A DNA stretch of 64,000 nt from the NCBI GenBank assembly GCA_963728285.1, contig CAVSJR010000001.1, positions 248,001-312,000 of the forward strand, written 5' to 3'. The notes beneath the pieces were generated by a model. The model made no database searches. It was not told the DNA's origin and worked only from the letters and a program-made list of their open reading frames with translations. Of this stretch, positions 18,104 to 25,599 are shown piece by piece (the stretch's first letter is position 1; each line of letters begins with the position of its first letter). A program made the translations under genes and the position numbers. This DNA is from CAVSJR01 sp963728285 (GTDB lineage: Bacteria > Actinomycetota > UBA4738 > HRBIN12).

Positions 18104-19083
18104 CCGAGGAGGTCACCATGGTCGCCGCCCTGAACGCCGCGCTTCGAGATGCGCTCGAGCAGGATCCGCGGACCCTGGTCTTCGGCGAGGACGTGGGGCG
18201 GCTCGGAGGCGTGTTCCGCGTCACCGACGGGCTGCAGGAGGCGTTCGGGAGCGAGCGCGTGTTCGACACGCCGATCGCCGAGGCGGGCATCGTGGGAGCG
18301 TCCGTCGGCCTCGCGCTGGCGGGCTGGCGCTCGATCGTCGAGCTGCAGTTCGACGGGTTCTCCTACCCGGCGCTCGATCAGATCATCTCCCACGTCGCCA
18401 AGTACCGCTACCGGACGAAGGGGCGCGCCTCGATTCCGATCGTGATCCGCATCCCGTCGGGTGGCGGCATTCGCGGGAAGGAGCATCACGGCGAGAGCCC
18501 GGAGACCTACTACGTTCACACCGCCGGCCTGAAGGTCGTCGTGCCGTCGTCCCCGCTCGACGCGTACGCGCTGCTCTCCGCCTCGATCGCCGACCCCGAT
18601 CCGGTGATCTTCCTCGAGCCGAAGAGCAGGTATTGGACGAGGGAGCCCGGCCCCGTGACGGCGAACGGCGCTCCGATCGGGCGCGCCCGGACGGTTCGGG
18701 CGGGCGACGCGTGCGCGATCCTGACGTACGGGGCCATGGTGCACCCCGCGATGGAAGCAGCCGACCGGCTCGCCGCCGAGGACGGCGTTGGGGCTCGCGT
18801 GATCGACCTTCGCTCCCTGGTGCCGCTGGACCTCGAGGCCATCCGCGACGCAGCCCGCTCGACCGGCCGCATCGTGGTCGCGCACGAGGCGCCCCTGACG
18901 CTCGGCATGGGAGCGGAGATCGCCGCACGGGTGATGGAGGAGGCGTTCGACTATCTCGAGGCGCCGGTGATGCGCGTGACGGGCTACGACACGCCGTATC
19001 CGCCGGCGTCGCTCGAGTCCCGCTGGCTTCCCGGCGTCGATCGGATCCTGGACGGGGCTCGCCGGGCGGTCGGCTACCGATGA
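18100..19083 (+). CDS. pdhB: 2-oxoacid dehydrogenase E1 component, beta subunit
   Basis: A 327-residue E1 beta subunit. VFGEDVGRLGGVFRVT, IAEAGIVGASVGLALAG, FDGFSYPALDQI and the C-terminal VTGYDTPYPPASLE are family landmarks; the glutamate in IAEAGIVG contacts ThDP. The ATG at 18100 overlaps the alpha stop (ATGA). A second ATG at 18118 has AGGAGG five bases before it, so translation may start at either; the MTEEVTMVAALN N-terminus matches homologues, favouring 18100. The alpha-beta-E2 order argues for a pyruvate or branched-chain 2-oxoacid dehydrogenase; E3 is not in this window. Confidence 0.88.
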   Translation: MTEEVTMVAALNAALRDALEQDPRTLVFGEDVGRLGGVFRVTDGLQEAFGSERVFDTPIAEAGIVGASVGLALAGWRSIVELQFDGFSYPALDQIISHVAKYRYRTKGRASIPIVIRIPSGGGIRGKEHHGESPETYYVHTAGLKVVVPSSPLDAYALLSASIADPDPVIFLEPKSRYWTREPGPVTANGAPIGRARTVRAGDACAILTYGAMVHPAMEAADRLAAEDGVGARVIDLRSLVPLDLEAIRDAARSTGRIVVAHEAPLTLGMGAEIAARVMEEAFDYLEAPVMRVTGYDTPYPPASLESRWLPGVDRILDGARRAVGYR

Positions 19084-20199
19084 CGCTGCGCGACTTCCAC
19101 CTGCCCGACCTCGGCGAGGGATTGCAGGAAGCGGTGCTCGTGCAATGGCTCGTCGCCGAGGGGCAAGACGTCGAGCTGAACCAACCGATCGCCGAGATCG
19201 AGACGGCCAAGGCGACGGTGGAGATCCCCTCGCCGTACGAGGGCACGCTCCTGCGCCTTCACTGCACGGACGGCAGCACCGTCGCCGTCGGCACGCCGAT
19301 CGCGACCTACGAGATCGACGCGCCGGAATCGGCCCCCGTCGACGGCGGCGAGGAGCGCGGCTCGAGCCCCATCCCGGCCTCGCCGGCGGCGCGCAGGCTG
19401 GCCAGGGAGCACGACATCGACCTGCGCGACGTTCGAGGGTCGGGCCCGGGCGGGCGTGTCACGCGAGAGGACGTCGAGGCCGCGCTCCCGGCTCGACGAC
19501 CGTGAAGCCGCCCCGTGGCCCGGCGCCGCCCCGCGCTCGAGGGAGATCCCGGTGAGCGCGACCCGAGCGAGCATCGCCGAGCGGCTCACCCATGCGGCGG
19601 CCGTCCCGCAGGTGACGACGTTCCGGACGGTCGACTGCACCGAGCTCGACCGTCGCCGGCGGGAGCTCGGCGTCTCGCCCCTGCCGATCGTCGTCCGCGC
19701 CCTGGCGGAGGCCTGTGTCGAGCATCCGCTTTTGAACGCGGCGTGGGCGGGCTCGACGATCCGCGTTCATGGACGGGTCGACGCCGGAATCGCCACGGAC
19801 ACCGAGCGAGGGCTGGTCGTTCCGGTCGTGAGGGACGTCGGCGCGCTCGGGATCGCCGCGCTCGCCGCCGAGATCTCCCGACTCGCGTCGGCGGCCCGTG
19901 ACGGGCGTCTGACGGCGGCGGACATCGGCGAGGCCACGATCACGGTCTCCAACACGGGGAGCTACGGCTCCGAGGCCGGCACGCCGCTGCTCAATCCGGG
20001 CAATGCCGTCACGCTGGCGCTCGGGCGGATCGGCCCCCGCGCCCTCGTCGTGAGCGGCGCGGTCGTCGCCCGCCCCGCGTGTACCCTCAGCGTCACGTTC
20101 GATCATCGCGTCCTCGACGGAGCGACGGTCGGCCGAGGACTCGGCGGGCTGGTCGAGCTCCTGGAGGATCACGAGCGACTCGAAGGGTTGCCGGCATGA
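19080..20199 (+). CDS. pdhC: Dihydrolipoamide acyltransferase (E2), one frameshift
   Basis: An E2 core enzyme of about 372 residues after one correction. A single lipoyl domain (about 1-80) has the modified lysine in EIETAKATVEI. A peripheral subunit-binding domain follows (PASPAARRLARE to SGPGGRVTREDVEAAL). The frame stops at a TGA at 19503-19505 and resumes one base over with REIPVSATRASIAERL; removing one base near 19495-19502 joins the parts. The catalytic domain ends with the active-site motif TFDHRVLDG. Its ATG overlaps the E1 beta stop and its stop overlaps the next start, both as ATGA. Confidence 0.85.
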
Positions 20200-21113
20200 A
20201 GATCGCTTCCCTGCTCCCGTCGGCGACCGAGATCGTCTACGCGCTCGGGCTCGGCGACGACCTCGTCGGGGTGACCGACGAGTGCGACTATCCCCCCGAC
20301 GCCACCACCAAGCCGGTCATCTCCTGGAGCGGGCTGCCGCAGGACCGACCGCTGGGCCCCCGCGGCGTCGACACCGCCGTCCGCGAACGTCTCGCCGATG
20401 GGGAACCGCTGTACGTGCTGGACCGGGAGCTCCTCGCGCGGGAGAAGCCCGACGTGATCCTGACCCAGGACCTGTGCCGGGTGTGCGCCGTCCCGTCCGG
20501 GCAGGTGGAGCGCGCGCTGGCGGAGATCGGATTGCCCGACGCGGAGGTGCTGTCGCTCGACCCGAAGACCCTCGACGAGGTGATCGAGCAGATCGCCGTG
20601 GTCGGCAAGCTCCTCGGCAGAGACGAGGTCGCGCGCGAGCTCGTCGGGTCGCTGCGCGAACGAGTCGAGGGAGTCAGGCGAACGGCGACCCGCCTCCCGA
20701 GCGTTCGCGTCCTCGCCCTCGAATGGTCCGATCCCCCGTTCGTCGCCGGACATTGGATCCCCGAGATGGTCGAGGCCGTCGGCGCCGTCAATCTCCTCAG
20801 CGACATGGAGCAGCCCTCGCACGAGGTCACCTGGCGCGAGATCGGCGACGCCCTCCCCGAGGTCGTGGTCTTCATGCCGTGCGGGTACTACCTCGAGGAG
20901 GCGCAGGACGAGGCGCCGGCGCTCTTCGCCCATCCGGACTTCGCCGACACGCCCGCGGCCCGCGGCGGCAACGTGTTCGCCGTGGACGCGACCTCCTACT
21001 TCTCGCGTCCGGGGCCGCGGATCGTGGACGGGCTCGAGATCCTCGCCTGGTCCGCTCATCCGGAGACCTACCCGCGCCCACCACACGGCACCATCGCGCC
21101 GATCGAGCGATAA
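20196..21113 (+). CDS. Cobalamin/Fe3+-type periplasmic-binding domain protein (BtuF-like)
   Basis: A 305-residue PF01497-type substrate-binding protein. KIASLLPSATEIVYALG and LVGVTDECDYPP are the classic N-terminal motifs, then PDVILTQDLCRVCAVP with a Cys pair, VVFMPCGYYLEEA and RPGPRIVDGLEILA. It lacks any signal peptide or lipobox, so it appears cytosolic, as in a known set of stand-alone cobalamin-binding-like proteins. Its start overlaps the E2 stop (ATGA). There is no ABC permease or ATPase nearby, so a transport role is doubtful. Confidence 0.85.
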   Translation: MKIASLLPSATEIVYALGLGDDLVGVTDECDYPPDATTKPVISWSGLPQDRPLGPRGVDTAVRERLADGEPLYVLDRELLAREKPDVILTQDLCRVCAVPSGQVERALAEIGLPDAEVLSLDPKTLDEVIEQIAVVGKLLGRDEVARELVGSLRERVEGVRRTATRLPSVRVLALEWSDPPFVAGHWIPEMVEAVGAVNLLSDMEQPSHEVTWREIGDALPEVVVFMPCGYYLEEAQDEAPALFAHPDFADTPAARGGNVFAVDATSYFSRPGPRIVDGLEILAWSAHPETYPRPPHGTIAPIER

Positions 21114-21145
21114 CCGGCCCGACCCGTTCCGGTACCCTACGCCGC

Positions 21146-21367
21146 ATGAGTCAGCAGCAGGAGCGCAACAGCGTCACCCCGGCCGACGTCGGCAAGCGCG
21201 TGTCGTTCCAGTTCGAGCTGCCGAACGGCTATATCGGCGAGGTCGTGGGGGCCCTGGAGCTCTACGACGAGGAGGCGGCGACGTACCTGGTCCGCCGGGC
21301 CGACGGCGAGCTCGTCCGCGTGCCCGGCCGCGGCGTCCGCTTCGGCAAGATCGTCCCTCCGTCCTGA
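21146..21367 (+). CDS. Small SH3-like protein, possible DUF6725-type
   Basis: A 73-residue protein. After MSQQQERNS it has a compact beta-rich domain (GKRVSFQFELPNGY, GEVVGALELYDEEAATYLV, DGELVRVPGRGVRFGK-IVPP) resembling the small SH3-like domain found alone or at the N-terminus of actinobacterial acetyltransferase-related proteins. Function unknown. TACCCT lies seven bases before ATG 21146 and there is no ribosome site, suggesting a leaderless mRNA. It is followed by the hotdog protein 30 bases downstream. Confidence 0.7.
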   Translation: MSQQQERNSVTPADVGKRVSFQFELPNGYIGEVVGALELYDEEAATYLVRRADGELVRVPGRGVRFGKIVPPS

Positions 21368-21397
21368 CGCTCATCCATCCCGAGGAGAACCGAGCCC

Positions 21398-21796
21398 ATG
21401 ACCGACCTGCCCACCGCGTTCATCCGCCGGCGACTCGGCCCGGAGGACGCCCACTACGGGGGCGACCTCGTCGCCGGGGCCAAGCAGCTGGAGATCATCG
21501 GCGACCTCATCACGGAGCTCGCGATGCGGTTCGACGGAGACGAGGGGCTCTTCCGCGCCTACGAGAGCGTCGAGTTCCTCGCGCCCCTCTACGCCGGCGA
21601 TTGGATCGAGGCCCGGGGCCGGATCGTGACCGCCGGGAACTCGAGCCGCAGATGCGAGTTCGAGGTCTGGAAGGTCGGCGGTCCGCGTCAGGACATCTCC
21701 GAGTCCGCCGCGGAGTTCCTCGAAGAGCCGATCCTGACGTGCACGGCGGTCGGGACGACCGTCGTCACCAAGGACCATCAGCGCTTCGACCACTAG
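21398..21796 (+). CDS. kal: Hotdog-fold 3-aminobutyryl-CoA ammonia-lyase-like protein
   Basis: A 132-residue single hotdog domain. DAHYGGDLVAGAKQLEIIGD, ITELAMRFDGDEGLFRAYES, VEFLAPLYAGDWIEARG and EEPILTCTAVGTTVV closely follow the pattern of (3S)-3-aminobutyryl-CoA ammonia-lyase of lysine fermentation (Kal) and the related beta-alanyl-CoA ammonia-lyase. These remove ammonia from a 3-amino-acyl-CoA. None of the other lysine-fermentation genes (kamA, kce, kdd) is nearby, so the substrate is uncertain and the symbol tentative. GAGGAGA precedes ATG 21398 at slightly long spacing. Confidence 0.75.
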   Translation: MTDLPTAFIRRRLGPEDAHYGGDLVAGAKQLEIIGDLITELAMRFDGDEGLFRAYESVEFLAPLYAGDWIEARGRIVTAGNSSRRCEFEVWKVGGPRQDISESAAEFLEEPILTCTAVGTTVVTKDHQRFDH

Positions 21797-21840
21797 GGGG
21801 CGCGCCGGCGAGGGGCGCGGCGCCTCGCGATGCCGAGGGT

Positions 21841-22230
21841 CTAGCTTGCTTCCTCGAGGTCGTGCAGCACGCCGAGCAGATCGTCGACGTTGAAGGGCTT
21901 CGGAACGAAGGCGTCGGCCCCGAGCTCTGCGGCCTTCGCCCGATCGCGGAGGCTCGAGAGCGCGGAGACGACGACCACGCGCGGACGCTCGTCCGCCGGA
22001 AGCGCGCGGAGCTCCTCCAACACGCTCCACCCGTCCATGGTCGGCATCATGATGTCGAGGACCATCAGGCGGGGGTGATGCTCTCCGATCGCGCTCATGG
22101 CCGCTCGGCCGTCGCGCGCCGAATAGGTCTGGTAGCCCTCCGCCTCCAGGCTGAACTGGAGGACCCACACCACTTGGGGCTCGTCGTCGACGACGAGCAC
22201 GCTGGTGCCGAGATCGTGCGCTGCCTCCAT
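21841..22230 (-). CDS. Single-domain response regulator (receiver only)
   Basis: A 129-residue CheY-like receiver without output domain. VLVVDDEPQVV supplies the acidic pair, Asp59 in LMVLDIMMPTMDGW is the phospho-acceptor, and VVSALSSL and the Lys in FVPKPF complete the active site. No kinase gene is adjacent. The ATG at 22230 has no recognisable ribosome site; the upstream region folds strongly (see 22231-22394). Confidence 0.9.
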   Translation of the reverse strand: MEAAHDLGTSVLVVDDEPQVVWVLQFSLEAEGYQTYSARDGRAAMSAIGEHHPRLMVLDIMMPTMDGWSVLEELRALPADERPRVVVVSALSSLRDRAKAAELGADAFVPKPFNVDDLLGVLHDLEEAS

Positions 22231-22394
22231 ATGTAGGAGTTACGGCTGCGCGGAGGGCGCTTCATAATCGGTCGTCCGGATGGTTTCCGTAGCACCGCCG
22301 GGACGGCGGTATGAGACTTTCGGCCAGCGCCCGGGTGATGCCGATACCACCCGCGATGGGCAACCCCTCGCCGATCAACCCTTCGGGCCGGACG
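22231..22394 (-). promoter_or_regulatory. Structured leader/promoter region of receiver gene
   Basis: These 164 bases separate purM (ending at 22395) from the receiver gene. On the minus strand they hold a perfect hairpin ACCGCCG-TCC-CGGCGGT and, further upstream, GGGTGGTATC-GGCATCACCC-type pairing. I could not match this to a known riboswitch. Promoter or leader function is inferred from position only. Confidence 0.3.
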
Positions 22395-23415
22395 TCAGGG
22401 CTCGGGGAACGAGACGCCGGATCCCTCGACGACCCGGCCGATCACGAACGCGGGGGTCCCGGCGTCGGCCGCCAGCCGGATCACCGTCGGTGCCTCCCCC
22501 GGGGGCACGACGAGGACCAGGCCGATCCCCATGTTGAAGACGTTGAACGCCTCCTCCTCGGACATGCCGGCGGCCGACCGAACCAGGTCGAAGATCGGGG
22601 TCACCGGCCACGATCCACGGCCGACCTCGGCGCCGAGGCCCGGCGGCAGCGCCCGAGGAAGGTTCTCCGGGATGCCCCCGCCGGTGATGTGGGCGGCGGC
22701 CCGGATGCGGCCGCCCCGAGCCAGGTCCAGGACGAGCGGCGCGTAGATCGCCGTGGGCTCGAGGAGCTCGTCACCGAGTGGGCGATCGAGTCCCTCCGGC
22801 GTCTCCCCGAGCAGATAGGTCCCGGATTCCAGCATCGCCTCGCGGACGAGCGAGTACCCGTTCGAGTGCAGGCCGCTCGACGCCAAGCCGACCAGGACGT
22901 CGCCCTCGATGGACCCGCTCGGCACGCAGCAGGGCCGCCTCGTCGACGATGCCCACGCAGAAGCCGGCCAGGTCGAAGGCGTCGGCCGCCATCACGCCGG
23001 GATGCTCGGCGGTCTCCCCTCCGAGCAGCGCGCACCCCGCACGGCGGCACCCCTCGGCGATGCCCTCGACGATCGCCGCGACGTCCTCGGGCACGACATC
23101 CCCGACCGCCAGGTAGTCCAGGAAGAACAACGGCTCCGCGCCGGTGCAGACGACGTCGTCGGCGCACATCGCGACGAGGTCGATGCCCACCGTATCGAGC
23201 CTGCCCATGCGGCGTGCGACCTCGATCTTCGTTCCGACGCCGTCCGTGGCGGCCGCCAGCAGCCGGCCATCCCCGATCTCGAAGAGCCCGGCGAAGCCGC
23301 CCACCCCCTCCCGGACCTCCGGACGGCGGGCTCGCGACGCCAGCTCGCCGATCAGCGAGACCGCCTTCGCCGCGGCGTCGAGGTCGACCCCGGCGCGCGA
23401 GTACGCGTCGCTCAC
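22395..23415 (-). CDS. purM: Phosphoribosylformylglycinamidine cyclo-ligase, one frameshift
   Basis: AIR synthetase, step five of purine synthesis, about 339 residues after one correction. The N-terminal half has AATDGVGTKIEVARRMG, IDLVAMCADDVVCTGAEPLFFLDY and LLGGETAEHPGVM. Near 22925 the frame shifts from DEAALLRA into PSGSIEGDVLVGL; removing one base restores it. The second half has SSGLHSNGYSLVR, HITGGGIPENLPRALP and FNMGIGLVLVV. The GTG start at 23415 (SDAYSRAGV) lies 28 bases after purF, with which it forms a unit. Confidence 0.88.
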
Positions 23416-23443
23416 GACCCGGCGCCGGCGTCGGTCACCCGGC

Positions 23444-24860
23444 TCATTCGGCCGGGAGGGAGAGCTGCTCCTCCAGGACGAACTTGCCGGCCTGCTCCGG
23501 GACCGCGATCGGATACTCCCCGTCGAAGCACGCCCGGCAGAACCCCTCCTTCGGCGTCCCCGTCGACTCCACCATCCCCTCCAGCGACAGGTAGCCCAGG
23601 GAATCCGCGCCGATGAACGATCGAACCTCCTCGATGGTGAGGTCGCTCGCCACCAGCTCGTGGCGCGTCGACATGTCGATGCCGTAGAAGCACGGCCACT
23701 TGATCGGCGGGCACGTGATTCGGGTATGGACCTCCGTCGCCCCGGCCTCGCGCAGGGCCTGAACGACATGGCGCGTCGTCGTCCCCCGGACGATCGAGTC
23801 CTCCACGACGACCAGCCGGCGCCCGCCGACGGCCTCGGGCATCGGATTCAGCTTCAGCTTCACGCCACGGTCCCGAAGCGACTGCGACGGCTGGATGAAC
23901 GTCCTGCCGACGTAGCGGTTCTTCATGAGCCCCTCTCCGTACGGGATCCCCGAGACCTCCGAGTAGCCCTGCGCGGCGGAGTGGCCCGTGTCGGGGACGG
24001 GCACGACCATGTCCGCATCCGCCGGCGCCTCGCGTGCGAGCCGCCGGCCCATCTCCCGCCGTGACTCGTGCACGGTTCGGTCGTTGAGGCGCGAGTCCGG
24101 CCGGGCGAGGTAGACGAACTCGAAGACGCACAGCGCCTTGCGGGGGCCGGCGGCGAAGCGCTCGGAGTGAACCCCCCGGTCGTCGATCCGCACCAGCTCC
24201 CCGGGCTCGATGTCGCGGATGAAGCTCGCGCCGACGATATCGAGGGCGCAGGTCTCGGAGGCCACACAGAAGCCGTTCGGGAGCCTTCCGATGGAGAGCG
24301 GCCGGACGCCGTGGGGATCCCGCGCCGCGTAGATGCTTCGCTCGTCCATCATCACGAAGCAGAACGCTCCCCGGAGCTCCGGCAGTACCCGCATGGCCGC
24401 GGCCCACAGTCCCCCGCCGTTGGACTCGTTCGAGAGCATCGTCGCGACGAGATCGGTGTCGGTCGTGGCGGCGCCGTTCGCGCCGACCCTGCGGGCGAGC
24501 TCGGCGGTGTTGACGAGGTTTCCGTTGTGCCCGAGGGCGAGCGTGTGCACGCCGTCGGTCTTGAAGACGGGTTGAGCGTTCTCCCAGGTCGTGGAGCCGG
24601 TGGTCGAGTAGCGCGTGTGCCCGATCCCGAGATCGCCCTGCAAGCGTCGCGAGCGTGGCCTCGTTGAAGACCTGGGAGACGAGCCCGAGCTCCTTGTAGA
24701 CGAGGACGTTCTGGCCGTCCGAGACCGCGATGCCGGCGCTCTCCTGACCGCGATGCTGCTGTGCGAAGAGGCCGAAGTACGCGAGGCGCGCCACCTCCTC
24801 GCCCGGCGCCCACACCCCGAAGAGGCCGCATTCCTCCTTCGGACTCTCGGCTCCCACCAC
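23444..24860 (-). CDS. purF: Amidophosphoribosyltransferase, one frameshift
   Basis: The first committed enzyme of purine synthesis (PRPP plus glutamine to phosphoribosylamine), about 471 residues after one correction. The propeptide MVGAESPKEE precedes the catalytic Cys of ECGLFGVW, followed by FFAQQHRGQES-type sequence. Near 24640 the frame changes; one base fewer joins LATLQGDLGIGHTRYST. The PRPP-binding motif is VVVEDSIVRGTTTR. Cys in ALCVFEFVY, KWPCFYGIDM and the pair GFCRACFDGEYP match ligands of the 4Fe-4S cluster of the B. subtilis-type enzyme. GTG 24860 or 24857 starts; TAGCAT lies just upstream. Confidence 0.9.
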
Positions 24861-24914
24861 TCGATGCTAGCACCGGGCCGATGGTCGATCCGGCGTGTCG
24901 CGTATCTTCGTGGG

Positions 24915-25559
24915 ATGAACGCGCGCGAGAACCATCGCATCGACGCCGTCCTCCTCGACCTCTACGACACGGTCGCCTGGGTTCCCCGAGCGGTGCTGCT
25001 GCGGGAGCAGCTCGCGAAGCGCATCGGCGTCGAGCCCGAGGCCCTGCGGGACGCGTGGGCGACGACGTACCGGGCGCGCACGATCGGGGAGATGGACAGC
25101 CTGGAGGCGGAGATCGCCGCCATCCTCGCGGCGTGCGGCGTGGAGGCCGAGGACAAGCTGGTGTCCGAGCTGACGGCCATGGAGTGGCGCACGTGGCGGG
25201 AGGTGGAGCTCTTCGACGACTCCCTGCCGTTCATGGCGCGTCAGCGGGCGCTCGGGCGCAGCGTCGCGATCGTGAGCAACTGCTCACGCCAGACGCAGGA
25301 GGTGGTGCGCGTCCACGGGCTCGAGGAGGCGGCCGACCTCGTGATCCTGTCGTGCGACGTCGGCGTGGCCAAGCCGGACGCGGGCATCTTCGAGGCCGCT
25401 CTGGAGGGCCTCGGCGTGGAGCCTGAGCGCGCCATCTTCGTCGACGACGTCCCCGCCTACCTCGACGGAGCCGCAGCGCTCGGCATCCAGACGGCCCAGA
25501 TCGCCCGCGATGGAATCGAGGTCGATGACACGACCGCCACCGCCGGATCGAGAGGCTGA
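24915..25559 (+). CDS. HAD-superfamily hydrolase
   Basis: A 214-residue haloacid-dehalogenase-like hydrolase. Motif I is VLLDLYDTV (nucleophile Asp followed by Tyr-Asp), motif II is VAIVSNCS, motif III is the Lys in VAKPDAGIF and motif IV is IFVDDVPAYLDGAAALG. The cap between motifs I and II is alpha-helical. Substrate is not predictable; many such enzymes are phosphatases of sugar or nucleotide phosphates. It diverges from purF. TATCTT six bases before ATG 24915, with no ribosome site, suggests a leaderless mRNA. Confidence 0.87.
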   Translation: MNARENHRIDAVLLDLYDTVAWVPRAVLLREQLAKRIGVEPEALRDAWATTYRARTIGEMDSLEAEIAAILAACGVEAEDKLVSELTAMEWRTWREVELFDDSLPFMARQRALGRSVAIVSNCSRQTQEVVRVHGLEEAADLVILSCDVGVAKPDAGIFEAALEGLGVEPERAIFVDDVPAYLDGAAALGIQTAQIARDGIEVDDTTATAGSRG

Positions 25560-25599
25560 CCGATCTCGATGCGATGCTCGGCCCCGTCGACTAGCGCCG

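Noticed and set aside
19456..19559. E2 lipoyl part and catalytic part as two separate genes
   Set aside because: The catalytic half lacks a sensible start, and one base fewer restores a normal lipoyl-PSBD-catalytic E2. Separate lipoyl carriers of this form are not expected.
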